In this document: piece by piece, positions 1-11,880 of the stretch
Layout: the number at the start of each line of letters is the position of its first letter
Position numbering within the stretch: the stretch's first letter is position 1
NCBI GenBank assembly: GCA_032622095.1
Contig: CP136061.1
Coordinates: forward strand, 135,679,587-135,743,586
Source: Siphonodentalium dalli
Lineage: Eukaryota > Mollusca > Scaphopoda > Gadilida > Siphonodentaliidae
DNA: 64,000 bases
Reading direction: 5' to 3'
Made by a program: the position numbers and the translations under genes
The notes under the pieces: generated by a model
Seen by the model: only the letters and a program-made list of their open reading frames with translations
Told to the model about the DNA's origin: nothing
The model's database searches: none

Positions 1-2177
1 CATCACATGTCACGTGTGTGGCAGGGGGACATACGTTTAGAATTCATTTGAATATTAAAGCCACTTGGCAGTTTGCACTCTGAAATAACCTAATATTAGC
101 TTTTGAATTTTTTCCGGTATCAAAATAGGTCAATAAATACTTGCACAACCTTTCTATGAGCATTATATGTCCCAGAAAGACGCATTGAAGTCATACAAAA
201 TACAACTTTGGTCCCAAACAAAAAACAGCCATTTTCAGGTTGCACGGCATGGAACAGAAAAGAGCATTCTGTATTAGTCTATTCCCGATATGATAGAAAT
301 TAAGAGCATTTGTGGAAAGTGACCATTGAAAGTATTTTTGCGAGCATATGAAGCTGGTACAAATGTATGTCAATATTTTGTGTATTTGACAACCTATCTT
401 ATACCTTCTTTTAAATTACGTAGACATAATTTGGAAGCTCGAATGAACCATGTCCGTTAAAGGGTATGGATGTGTTGCAAATACTATCTCTGGCATTCAT
501 TAAACCTGTCTGAGATCAGTGTTTGTGCTGCCAGTTGACATTCACCTTAAAATAAATGAAAGAACTCAAAAATGATCACCAGCGGCGCAAATAGTGGTCC
601 ATGCGAACTAGGATAACCATTCCCCATTACAATGTCGAGAGGTGCAGATCATCCGGCAATGAACAAACAGCGCACGAATTAACTCTAGGAACAATTAACT
701 CGCACTACGATTGCTGAAGGCTAGGTCATTTTCTCCATGTGGGTATCTAGGATTTCAAACGTCCAATAGCATTGACCTTTAGCAAATAAAAAATGCACAA
801 ACAGCATGTTGTTTCAAATAAATGTGAGTTGTGTTTAACAGAAAAATAAAATAAAGATAAAGGCATTAAAGATATTAGAATTTTCATCTAAAATGGCTAA
901 CTTTGGCCCAATGATGTTCTGGTCCAGCGCAAACACTAACTGAGATGCCTTTCAGAATGAAACCACTAAAAATAACACCTCAGATAAAAAGTGATTTCTG
1001 AGATTTCTCCTGAGTAGCAAGAAATAAATGGAGAGAAGTAAGATATAAGATTTCTATGATTAATGTTTAATAGCATTTACTCATATTCACTTGTATATAA
1101 AATTATACATAAAACATCTTTCCATCTCTGTCGCATCACTCTCTCGGTGAGGTCGTCAAGGATTTACCTGGAATGAAAATTAAGGAAATATCAGCAAAAA
1201 AAGTGTAATCCACTGAAAAACTAACTCCCCTTTTCTATGTCTGAAATTCTCGTGTTGTGGATAATGTAATGTGAGAGTATATTTTGGAAATCTATCAGGA
1301 GAAAAGCACAACATTGGACTCAATAATTCTTTTAGAATCAGATCGAACTGATTTTGATTTGTGTTCTCAGACTTGGATTCTATTCAGACTATAAACCATT
1401 TTGAGAAGTTTTTTTCACGGAAAAAATGACAATCCTGACAGATAGATGAGTGTAATCTACTATACCATAACAAGTTTCAACTTGGCCTAGTTGTTATGTG
1501 ACTTCGTAAGGACTGTGTCAAAGGTATTTTTGCACCGACAGCGACCATGTGCTCTTTTGCGTGCATTTTCCCGTATAAAAGTTTACCTTTTGCCTATTAT
1601 GTAGCCTTAGCGTAATGTCAAATCGCACTGAATGGGTGGGTGATGACTTCACTGTTTCTCACAGACAATAGTAGTAGCCATTTGTCCCCTATAGAAATAG
1701 GGGCAGCTATCTAGATGGTTCCAAAGAGGATCTAACAGGGATATATTATGGGGAAATCTTCTGGTGGTACAGCTGCATTGATTTGAAAAATGTCGCAGAA
1801 TTCCACCAAACTTGAATATAGATATCTCGATCTTCATGATCTTAAGGTGGTCAAAGTCAGGGCTCTGTGTCAGGGGATGGATGGATACTAGGTGGAATAC
1901 GAAAATCACTGATTGGACTAGGATGGTGCTGGTTACAGGATCAATTTTCAGACTTGATCTGATTTGAGGGGCATATGAATGTGCTATTCCCATCGTAGCA
2001 TGGCCATTAGATGATAGTTCATGTACATATACATGTAAAGCATGAAAACATAATACTGAGTCAGTGCCTCAGCCCATTCTGATTTGTTATACATGTACAT
2101 GTGTATATACTTCAGTGAGGGTACCAATATCGGATAAATATTTGTTTTAGAAATTTAGATGGGAATATCTAATTGGC
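1..2177. other. Non-coding sequence, nothing recognised
   Basis: AT-rich sequence with frequent stops in all frames. I see no splice-bounded open segment, RNA gene or clear repeat in it. The only longer open stretch (1649-1993, minus strand, 114 codons) has no recognisable motif and looks like chance. Confidence 0.5.
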
Positions 2178-2559
2178 TTAAAGTGATGTGAAACACTCCG
2201 GTTGGTTGACCAAATAGAAATGGGTAATAATCTTGCTCAAAGTACTTATTTTTACTAATATTAATCCAAATTTCCAGCACACACACAACGTCATTCTTAT
2301 ATATCTATTAATTAAATGCAATGACTCTCGATGGCAAAATCATTTACGCTAGTTTATCGCCGATTTTTGCGTCCCGAATCGAGATGTAAATATTTACAAT
2401 TATGCGTATTTCAGACGATGATATCTATGGAGTGGTATGGTCAATTTCTTTGAGATTTTCGGAGATGTTAGTAGAATGCTACAATCCCACAGTTGGCATA
2501 GCACCTGAGTACTAACTTATCAGTTTCACGCATCGAACAAGTCCATAATATGTCTTTAA
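2178..2559 (+). repeat. Dispersed repeat H, copy 1 (about 380 bp)
   Basis: Begins TTAAAGTGATGTGAAACACT and ends near ATAATATGTCTTTAA. Two more copies lie at 35707-36084 and from 40612. Shared internal blocks include 'GACTCTCGATGGC', 'GTTTATCGCCGAT', 'GCGTCCCGAATCGAG' and 'GGAGTGGTA'. The order and spacing of blocks are preserved from end to end, so this is one element rather than a chance match. Class unknown; both ends sit on TTAA. Confidence 0.75.
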
Positions 2560-2611
2560 CAAGCTGAATGCCAACTACGAGTTATCTCATACGTTTTTTC
2601 ATGTAATTGAA

Positions 2612-2675
2612 CAGGAGCCGGCACTCCAGGGCTGGCGGTCCAGAAAATTCAGGAGGGCTATTAATAGCCCTCCTA
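2612..2675. repeat. GC-rich hairpin, related to 4683-4790
   Basis: Holds the hairpin AGGAGGGCTATTAATAGCCCTCCT, preceded by GGCACTCCAGGGCTGGCGG. The reverse complement of 4683-4790 has the same layout: GAGTGCCAGG, GGGCTGGCGG, AATTTTCCAAGG, then a GGCGGGCT hairpin. The sharp GC rise in AT-rich DNA marks it as an inserted element end. Confidence 0.5.
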
Positions 2676-3800
2676 GATTTGACTACAGTTATTATTTGTT
2701 ATACCTTAGTTACTACTGCCCTTAGTTTGTCTATTTTTGACGTTTAACTTCATCTAAATTAGTTATGTTATGTAGACAAAAAAAATGTCCAGAGTTGTGA
2801 ATGTCAAATCCAGTATATGTACACTTGTATACAGTTACAAATGACTGCTTTATTTGTCAAAGTAATCCATATTCCATCACCGATGACGAGACCGCTTTCG
2901 CAGATTGCTGCTTCCAGCGGTCAAGTTGCTCGGTATAGATTTACTGAGTGTTTGCAATTGGGGACATAGAGAATAGTTTCTCAACTTTAATAACTGAATA
3001 ACATTGTAAACAAGAATATTCACCGCAGTGATTGATAACTTGTCCAAGTTGTCTCCAGAGACATTAGCTCATTATATTAAGATTGTCAATCGAAGCGAGA
3101 AAATTATCGATTTTAAATAGTGATATACAATTTTCTCTGATAGGAACCGGAAACAGAACGAAAGGTTGAAATAAATCGAGACGGTGACATTTGGTTCTCA
3201 CTATCCACAGTTATATGAAGCTCAATCTTATCAAGAGAAATAATTTATTTTGTCCTTCAAATGTGTGAGAGTCAATCAAAAGATCCGATTTTAATACGGA
3301 ACATTTTGTTCCGGAATCTAATGATTCCGCCATTTGACATTACCATCTGTTGCAGAGATCACATCACGCATGCGCCAGGGTTTCCGCCAAGGGGAAATTA
3401 ATGAGTCCGTATCGGGCGAAAATTTTGTTATTTGACACTGAAAAGTAGCCATTTCCTTGCACCTGAGTGTCCCACAAAGTAATCCAAAGCTACGTATATT
3501 ATGCAAGTCGATCATTTTCCGTGGGTGCATTAATTCTGTTGCTGGTATCCAGATAATTAATCATGTAATTACGCACATAAGACTATATCAAGCTACAAGT
3601 TACAGTGTTTAAATTTTTTTAACTTTATACAATAAGATTCCGACAGGTATAATGAAACTAAACACTAAAAAACATCTATGCATTGTCCAATAATACATAG
3701 CTGGGAGAATTGAATTAAGTATTTCCTAGAATTTCAAGTAGCTTCCGTGAAAATGAAACTGATATATTCCATGTATTCTGTCAATCGTAAAACTATTTGT
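2676..3800. other. Non-coding sequence
   Basis: No coding segment or RNA gene seen. It contains one copy of the recurrent motif AGGGTTTCCGCCAAGG (around 3377), which is also present near 4600 and 5738 and is probably a decayed transposon end. Confidence 0.4.
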
Positions 3801-3806
3801 GCACTG

Positions 3807-3883
3807 TGACGTCATATATACTGCAGGGTTTGTCTGCAGGAGATATTTATAGCGGCGAAATATAATTGAGTTTTGGCGGGAAA
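3807..3883 (+). promoter_or_regulatory. CRE-like and E2F-like motifs close together
   Basis: TGACGTCA at 3807-3814 is the CREB/ATF palindrome. TTTGGCGGGAAA at 3872-3883 is a full E2F consensus. They are 57 bases apart. No downstream exon could be tied to them, so a promoter role is speculative. TGACGTCA also occurs near 7084, 10446 and 16505, so the first motif alone carries little weight. Confidence 0.2.
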
Positions 3884-4095
3884 TGGGAACATGTGCGCCG
3901 TTGTTTGTGTTTGGGGACCCAGGCGGGACAACGAAACTATTATTGACCGTACTTTGACTTTATCTCCATATTTGAGGGGGGGGGGGTATGTTTTTTGTGT
4001 TTATCCTCCATGCATGTAATATGGGTCAAATGAATGGTGTTGTCACTATGAATTCCCGCTATAAAGACTGATTTGGGACAGGTTCCGTATTGTAA

Positions 4096-4310
4096 TAGTA
4101 CGATAGCACGGGATCTCGGAGGTAGATACCTCCTTTGGTATGAGAACCGCCTGTTGGCGTATGTTGATCCCTACTCTGCCTAACTCAGCAATTCGGCATT
4201 CTTTGATGAAATTATGTAATCGTACGATAGCACGGGATCTCCGAGCATGAGTAGTTTCAACGACAGAAATCACATTCAAAATAATATCCGTACTCAGCAG
4301 TCCGACATTC
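4096..4310 (+). repeat. Short tandem duplication, period about 121 bp
   Basis: The block TACGATAGCACGGGATCTC occurs near 4099 and again near 4222. The block around 'CATTCTTTGATG' recurs about 120 bp on (near 4198 and 4307). This is a diverged two-copy tandem duplication. The minus-strand open frame across it (4046-4279) has no recognisable motif. Confidence 0.6.
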
Positions 4311-4682
4311 TTTGATGTTACAGTGACATTTATTACGCTGTATATAACGTCGCTATTTCAATGCACACCAAACATTACGTTGTAGTTTTGTTTTGTAGTT
4401 TTGATTTCAAAGGGTTACGCTGTACTGGTAACACACTGTGCACAATTGACCCGCTTTTTCACCAGTATTCTGTTTAACCCCCCGAACTCCCGTTGCAGCC
4501 AGATTTGTTATGACGTATTGCTGCTGACTTTTGGTACATGTATGAATCAAACAGATCATCTGCGAGGGGAATGGGTCCGTGGGACGGACCCGCAGCCGGC
4601 CTGGCGGAAACCCTGCATGCGCACACTGTACAATTTAAATCTTTACAATTTCGATGCAGTAAAAATTTCCTATTGTTGATGA

Positions 4683-4790
4683 GGCGGGCTATAAAAAGCC
4701 CGCCTTGGAAAATTCTAGGCGGGCTGTAGACGGGCAGCCCGCCAGCCCGCCAGCCCGCCTTGACATTCCAAGGCCTGGCACTCACAAGTT
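4683..4790. repeat. GC-rich hairpin with CAGCCCGC tandem motif
   Basis: The hairpin GGCGGGCTATAAAAAGCCCGCC is followed by three tandem copies of CAGCCCGC. It is related in inverse orientation to 2612-2675. The upstream CGGCCTGGCGGAAACCCTG (about 4597) is the complement of the recurrent AGGGTTTCCGCC motif and may be the other end of the same element. Confidence 0.5.
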
Positions 4791-5895
4791 GTTAATTCAT
4801 AAGGAATTTTGTGGGGAATTCAATTATGTGGTTGCAACATTTCATGAGTTTTGATGTCAGAGTCAGTGATGGGGATCGATGGAGAGGTACCAAAATTGAT
4901 ACAATTCGAAAGGCCACGGTTTTGGGGCTGGAAATACCATGGTCAGTACCATTTTAGTTGCCGCTTCCTAAATTAATTTTATATATTATAGGGCGCCTTT
5001 TCAAAGATTCCTATCAGGCTCTCAAAATTAACTCAATTCGAGAGACTAAATTTCGATGTCACAAGTAGTGCTAGATGTCCCAGTGGACTTTGTGATAACA
5101 GCCTCTGTCTGTATGGGATTACTAACAATTTTCATAACATCTACATTATATTTTACAATACATAATGACAAGATGAGTGGTTTTCAGCAGTCTAACTAGT
5201 CGCCAGATGAACTTCAACTTCAAATTGATTTGTGGAACCCCATTCCCAATTTTACATTTATAAACATGATTGGCACCGGAACATCTTCTATGACGTCATT
5301 TTTAGAACTCTTGCTCATACAATTTTGTCAGAATACTCCACACACAAACTTAGCAAGTATGGCTATGTTATTTATGGAAAGGAATACCATCAGAAATAAT
5401 AAAATATCTGCTATTGCTAGCCAGACATGTTAAGAAATGGGGATTCAAGAATGCAAAATACGCTGATCAGGAACCGGTGCTTGAAGTTTCATTTGGAAAA
5501 TTGTTCCAGGACTCTGGGACTCTTGAAGATTTGTACAAAAGGACTGTACCTGTGGACTTACAGACCTATCTTATCCCTCCTCCAAGTTAGGTAGATATAA
5601 CTGAAGGATCCAATGAGCCATGTCCATTTAAACAAATTAATGAATTGGAATATTTGGAGATAAATTAATAATGAAACATGAAAGCTGCGCATGCCGAGTT
5701 CTGCTCATGCCCACGCATGCTACACTATACTACAGATCCAGGGTTTCCGCTAGGCCAGTGGGGATCTGTAAAATGGACCTGATTTTGGTGTCAAAAAAGG
5801 ACCTGATTTTGGTGTCAAAACAAAAAAGATGGAACTTAAATCAATATAAAAACAGTTATTTTTGGGATGAGCAATGAATGGAATGATTAATTGAA
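4791..5895. other. Non-coding sequence
   Basis: No supported gene. The open frames at 5230-5433 and 5671-5877 are short. The second overlaps a 19-bp tandem pair ('GACCTGATTTTGGTGTCAAA' twice, about 5778-5820) and the motif AGGGTTTCCGCTAGGCC. Confidence 0.4.
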
Positions 5896-6295
5896 TTTTT
5901 AAATCAAAGATAGCTGGTAGCCATATTTTTTGGCCGAATGACCCCAAAATGACTCGTTCCCATCTACATTCCAATGTCAACATCCATGACAAATTTCATG
6001 ATGATCTGACCAAAGATACGACCTGTAGTCAAAGGATTCAGTCATGCAAAGAGTAAAATCCAAGATGGCTGCTGACAGCCACATTTTATGGCTGAATGAC
6101 CCCAACATGACTCGTTCCCTTCTACATGTCAATGTTAACATCCACAACAAATTTCATGATGATCCGACCAAAGGTACGTACTATAGCCCATGCCAAAGGA
6201 TTTAGTCATGCAAAGAGTAAAATCCAAGATGGCTGCCGAAGGCCATGTTTTATGGCCGAATGACCCCAAAATGACTAGTTCCCATCTAAAGTCTA
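5896..6295 (+). repeat. Dispersed repeat G (CCAAGATGGC family), about 170-bp units
   Basis: Repeated units read roughly: GTCATGCAAAGAGTAAAATC, CCAAGATGGCTGC, GCCATGTTTTATGGCCGAAT, GACCCCAAAATGACTCGTTC, ATGACAAATTTCATGATGAT, then CCAAAGGTACGACCTGTAGC. Two to three units are present here. The same family recurs at 8370-10043, 11105-11880, 30350-31120 (complement) and 47200-47846 (complement). The small open frames in it are by-products of the repeat. Confidence 0.85.
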
Positions 6296-8003
6296 TACAC
6301 CACAAGAGTATATACTTCAGTTTATGAAAATTCAATTATTAATCACTATGCCAAATGAAACTACCATGCACTGCATGGCGAAACATTATTATATTTTGGC
6401 CAGACAGTTGGATGTTGGATAAGCAGAAAATTCAAACTTTAAAGATATAAACCATTGGGTTTGACTTGCATTGACCAATAAATCCTTCAGATGTATCTGT
6501 TTTAATGATCTGTGTTCTTTAAAGATACTAAACAATATACTTGCACATTAATAATACGTAATTTCACTCCTACATGTATGTGGTTATCCAATATGTTGCT
6601 TTCTTCGTGGCATGTGTTTGAGTTATGGCCATTTTGACAGCCATTTCATGGACACGATTGTATCATTTCTGTCCGCATCACTACATTTGCTACCGTGCTC
6701 TTATTTCACACATACTAGTATAACTGCATAATTTCTATGCAACAACATATATAATTACCTTCATAATTTACGTCAGACCCCAGTCACCCCACCCCTATTC
6801 AGGGTGTTGTAGAACATTTTCCCCGAAGCGGATTTTAGCAGATTTTGGATATGTTATACACGAAGGTCTCCTCTTCCAATTTAGCTTATTAAGAATTTTT
6901 TCCTGGTAGACCCTATATTTCAGCCCCAACAGCCAGACTAATACAGGCTCGCACAAAAGATGCGTCCCAGGATGTAAGATTCTATGTCGAAAAAATTGGA
7001 ATAACTCCGACAAAATGAGTCTGACCAAACTTAAAATTTCAGGTGCGTAGGTTCCCATGCTGGTTGATATATATGCAGGGTCATGACGTCACGTCATTTA
7101 GCAATGAAGAGTTTAAAAATATTCCGGTGAGTCATACCAAGTCCATTCTTGTTCTGATATACTTCCATTTGGTACACTTACCATCATACGTAAATGCCAA
7201 CCCACAATAGTAGGAACAGAATGCCAAATCCCATAAATATTGATGCCACTAACGAGACTAGCATCTCTTTATAGATATCTCTTGTAAACTTCGTGGATGT
7301 GACTTCATATCTTTTGATTAGTTAAGAAATTAAAATGACATGAAAGAGAACATAACATAAGTGCTGCTATACAGTTTGCTAATAGAAGAATATAGGGGGA
7401 ATATATACATGTAACTTGTCATCAGTCAAGCAGTGAATACTTGTAAGTAAATCAATTGTTTACAAATCATTGCAGATATTATTTGATGTTCATAAATCAA
7501 GATGAAGAAACAACGAGAGGCCGATCATAATCGGAAAGATGTTTAACCCACAACTGCGTGATACTGATTAGCTAGTATCAGCTTGGATGCTAAAATCCAT
7601 AACATTCAATGTTAATCTTCAAGTAATTATCTGATTTAGTGTTAGTTAACCCTTTTGTTGCCTCCTGTCTAGGTCCCCCCCACCAAACATGATAAACTGA
7701 TAACAGGCCTAAATGCTCAAGAGTACTCAGTATATCTTTTCATACATAGAACAGCATTGTTTTCTCCTTTCGAGATGAAATCCATGAAACCCCATAGCCA
7801 TCAATGTTAATCTTCTGACCCCTTGGTTCCCCCTAAAATTCACTCAACCATGACCCTATGAACAAATTATAACTAGGTATTATAGCAATGCATAATACAA
7901 GTACATGTATAACACATGGTATATAGCAATATAATACATGATAGCTAACTAGAGATTTGATGTTGAATTATAGAGTGCATGAATAATGTTATGTACTAAG
8001 TAT
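6296..8003. other. Non-coding sequence
   Basis: AT-rich, stops throughout. No splice-bounded frame, RNA gene or clear repeat seen. The longest frame (6795-7058, minus strand, 87 codons) shows nothing recognisable. Confidence 0.4.
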
Positions 8004-8005
8004 TA

Positions 8006-8122
8006 CAGTAATGCCCTAAATAATCGACTCCTTAACAACAGAGAGCTTTCCGATGAATGGCAACAAGCCGTATTTCCAACTAAATTCTGAAAAATTACCA
8101 ATAATTCTTTAGGGCATTACTG
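8006..8122. mobile_element. Mariner-type MITE, copy 1 (117 bp, TA-flanked)
   Basis: Starts CAGTAATGCCCTAAATAATC and ends AGGGCATTACTG, flanked by TA on each side. TA duplication plus CAGT ends is typical of Tc1/mariner elements. It shares the internal block GAGAGCTTTCCGATGAATGGC with copies at 32984, 43477 and 44408. It is shorter than the 43477 copy, having lost part of the left arm. Confidence 0.8.
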
Positions 8123-8369
8123 TATAGATAAATAACACAAATTATTGTAATTTATGGGTCAAAAGAGAAGGGTTAATATAACATCTAAACTATAGAGCAT
8201 GTCGCCGCTATCATAATGTAAGCAGTTCTATTTTATATTGTTGCAAATTGCCATGTGAGATTATATCAAAATAATTTAGTTATTTAATACTGGAAAAGGT
8301 TAAGATATGCAAAGGTAAAATGTGTTAAATCTCATATCTCTGGCCCTGTTTGACCTAATGTAAGTCCAA

Positions 8370-10043
8370 ACATCCAAGGAACTACAGTATAGATTCACCT
8401 GATCCGACCAAAAGTATGACATGTAGCCCATGCCAAATGATTTAATCCACCCCAAACTGCCTTTCAGACATGCACATATCAAACAATTTGTGAGGTTCGG
8501 AGATGTGTTTGTTCTGATGAAAATTATATCGACTGTTGTCACAACAATAATGAAAGTGTCAATGACACTGCATATCAACTTGGAAATGCGATAATGCCAT
8601 ATACATGTATTAGTCCATAGAGTGGTATGGAACTCGGACAGTTTATAGATTAAGTAACTAGAGGTTATTCAGAAGATGCATAAACAGTTTAGGATTAATC
8701 AGATAAAAAATATCGCTGTTGGGAGTACCAAATGATGCAGTAATACTAACAGAAAGAGTAAAATCCGAGATGGCTCCCATCTCGAGGTCACCCCGATGAT
8801 CCATATGAAGTTTGGCAATAATCGGATGAGAGATCATGATGTGACCTGTAGGTTGTGCCAAAGGTTAGTCATACAAAGAGTAAAATCCATGATGGCTGCT
8901 GGCAGCCATGTTTTTCAATGAAATTTGGAAAAAATTGATGGCTCCTATCTAGTGGTCACCCAAAAGATCAATATGAAGTTTGATGATCATGTTCTTCATA
9001 AAAAAATGTCAAATTTGATAGCTCCCATCTAGAGGGGAACATAAACATGCCTGCAAATTTTCAAAACAGTTCTCCAATGAAAGTGTCAATGACACTGTAG
9101 CTCAACTTGGAAAGGGAATTATTTCATGTGTTACAGTCAATGGAGCGTTTAGGAATGCGGAAAGTTGAAAGGTCTAAGTAATACTAGATTATTAACATGA
9201 AGAGATATATAAAGTAAAATCCAAGATGGTTGCTGATGGCTATATTTTCCAATGAAATTCAAAATCATTTGATAGCTTCCATCTAGTAGATCAATATCAA
9301 GATTAATATGAAGTTTGGTGATGATCGGATGAGGGAAGTGGACTGTTGGGTGTTCCAAAGAACTAGTCATGCAAAGAGTAAAATCCAAGATGGCTGCGGA
9401 CAGCCATGTTTTATGGCCAAATGACCCCAAAATGACTCGTTCCCATCTACATGTCAATATTAACATTCGTGACAAATTTCATGATGATCCAACCAAAGGT
9501 ACGACCTGTAGCCCATGCCAAAGGATTTGGTCATGCAAAGAGTAAAATCCAAGATGGCTGCTGGCAGCCATGTTTTTTCGCCGAATGACCTCAAAATGAC
9601 TCGTGCCCATCTCTATGTCAATATTAACATAAATGACAAATTTCATGATGATCAGACAAACAGTACAGCCTGTAGCCCATCATGCTAAGGCCTAAAATGA
9701 GCTGGAAAAATATTTTAGTCATGCAAAGAGTAAAATCCAAGATGGCTGCTGGCGGCCATGTTTTTTGGCCGAACGACCCCAAAATTACTCTTTACTTTCC
9801 CTTCTACATGTCAATATTAACTTCTGCGACAAATTTCATGATGATCAGATGAACACTCCGGCCTGTAGCCAGTGCTAATGGATTGAATTTTGAAATCCAA
9901 GATGGCCACTGGGCGTCCATGTTTTTTTGCCGAATGACCCCAAAATGACTCGTTCCCATATACATGTCAATGTCAACGCCCATGACAAATTTCATAATGA
10001 TCCCAACAAAGGTACGACCTGTAGCCCGTGCTAAAGAAAATTG
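8370..10043 (+). repeat. Dispersed repeat G array, left part
   Basis: A run of diverged CCAAGATGGC units (clear ones near 9224, 9386, 9549, 9738 and 9898) with the companion blocks ATGACAAATTTCATGATGAT and ACGACCTGTAGCC. An embedded variant has 'CTCCCATCTAGAGG' and 'GATCCATATGAAGTTTGG'. The array is interrupted at 10044 by a hAT element and resumes at 11113. Confidence 0.8.
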
Positions 10044-11104
10044 TAGTGATGTTCCGATAATCGGAATCGGAATCGGCCATCGGCCGATAATAGCCCATCG
10101 GAAATTAATCGTACCTCGCAGTTGAACATCGGCTCTTACCGATTGTCAAAATAAATAAAAACGTTCTAGTATCTAAGCGCAATGTGCACGCTTTAATAAA
10201 CATACGCAATACAACTGTAGTATTGAATGTAAAACGCAGTTGTAACAGCCTAAAAAGAAGCCATTGGCATCATCAAAGCAGTCTGATATGATGATATATT
10301 ATAAGAATGGCAATACACATGCCCGACATCCCGTGTAATATGAAGTTATTGGTTCAATCGCGTTGACACGAAATAGATTCAAAGAAAGCTTTAATTAAAA
10401 AGCTGACCTGATTACAGTGAGGCTTCCTCTAGAGCACGTGTCATGTGACGTCACATGCTATGTCAATAACTTGAAGCACACACTGAATGAATTAATACAG
10501 TTGTTATCAGAACTGTCTTCAATAACGATCAACGTTAGTAGGGGCATAATTATGAAATACGATTAGCTCCACGTTGAACTTGCGAAACAAAAATTGAGCA
10601 GGCGGAACTATAAAAGCTTCCGAGTTGTTAAAAGATAAAAGGTGTGACCAATGGAAACTTGGGAAATCTCAGACAAATATGACAGCAATTATTATCCATC
10701 AATCAAAATTTAGTTAATAATCATCGCCATTCCATACATTGTTGCAACTTACAAGTATTCAATCAAGACTTTTACTCTGCATGCAAGTGTTCCACACATC
10801 GTCATAACGTTACTCTGAGTCGGCACCTTTGATATCTTTGTCAAAACAACTACCGGTATACATCAAAGGAAGCACACAACCGACGTCGGCAGAAATACTG
10901 TCACGACAGTGTGTATATATTTCTTTGATGTATTTGGCTTTGAAACTATGCGGGATATGGAGTGCATTGGGTGTATATAAGTCCATTATAGGAACAAACG
11001 CACAATATATATAAACATCGGAATCGGAATCGGTAATCGGCCGATTGTGCCTCCAGTTATCGGAAATCGGTCCGATAAGCTTTTTCATTATCGGAACATC
11101 ACTA
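10044..11104. mobile_element. Non-autonomous hAT element with perfect 8-bp TSD
   Basis: Left end TAGTGATGTTCCGATAATCG. Right end reads ATTATCGGAACATCACTA, the inverted complement. The flanks carry the identical 8-mer GAAAATTG (10036-10043 and 11105-11112), the hallmark of hAT insertion. Subterminal regions are rich in 'CGGAATCGG' and 'CCGAT' repeats. At 1061 bp with no transposase frame it must have moved in trans. It sits inside a G repeat whose empty version (near 11790: GCTAACTGAGATTGTTGAC) matches the sequence across the joined flanks. Confidence 0.9.
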
Positions 11105-11880
11105 GAAAATTGTTGACGAATCATGCACACACACGAACGATGGATACCAAGCCATGGCAATAGCTTAAACTTTACAAAGTAAAGTTGAGCTAATAAATGC
11201 GGGCTGCAGGGTGCGCTGATGGATTCAAATTTGAAATCCAAGATGGCTGCTGGTGGCCATGTTTTTAAAGAATTTCAGAAAAACTTGATGTCTCCCATCT
11301 AGAGGTCAACCCGAAGATCCATATGAGGTTTGGTGATGATCAGATGAGGGAGGTGGCCTGTAGGTTATGCCAAAGGATCTAGTCATGCAAAGAGTAAAAT
11401 CCTAGATAGCCGCTGAACGATAATTGATATGAAGTTTATTGATTATCGGATGAGGGATGTGGTCTGTAAGGTGGGCCAAAGGATTTAGTCATGCAAAGAG
11501 TAAAATATAGTATTGCTGCCTGCGGCCATGCTTTTCATTGAAAATTGTTCAAATTTGATAGCTCCCATCTAGAGGTGATGCTAAGGCTAAACATGCCTGT
11601 AAATTTTCAAAACAATTCTGCAATAAACGCAGGCTGCCAATGGATTCAAATTTGAAATCCAAGATGGCTACTGGCGCCCATGTTTTTTTTACAATTTTCC
11701 AAAAAAAACGACGGCTTCCATCAAGAGATCACCCCGAAGATCCATATTAAATAATCGGATGAGAGATATGACCTGTAGGGTATGCTAACTGAGATTGTTG
11801 ACAGATGGACAGACGGACGACAGATGCCGACCCATGGTAATACAATGTAGCTCAAACATGTCTTTGTCAAGTTGAGCTAA
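11105..11880 (+). repeat. Dispersed repeat G array, right part
   Basis: Continues the array after the hAT insertion. Two copies of the same 3' end are visible: ATTGTTGAC, a CACACGAACGATGG- or GGACGGACGACAG-like block, CCATGGNAATA, then GTTGAGCTAATAAA (ending near 11198 and 11883). That 3' end resembles widespread mollusc repeats ending in a GAGCTAA motif. Confidence 0.75.

Noticed and set aside
3975-3986. G tract, with similar tracts at 33588-33600 and a C tract at 57364-57376
   Set aside because: Simple homopolymers; no four-run quadruplex pattern and no association with a gene start.
10810-11241. 143-codon minus-strand frame, the second longest in the window
   Set aside because: Crosses the right boundary of the hAT insertion into the G repeat, so it is assembled from two unrelated sequences.
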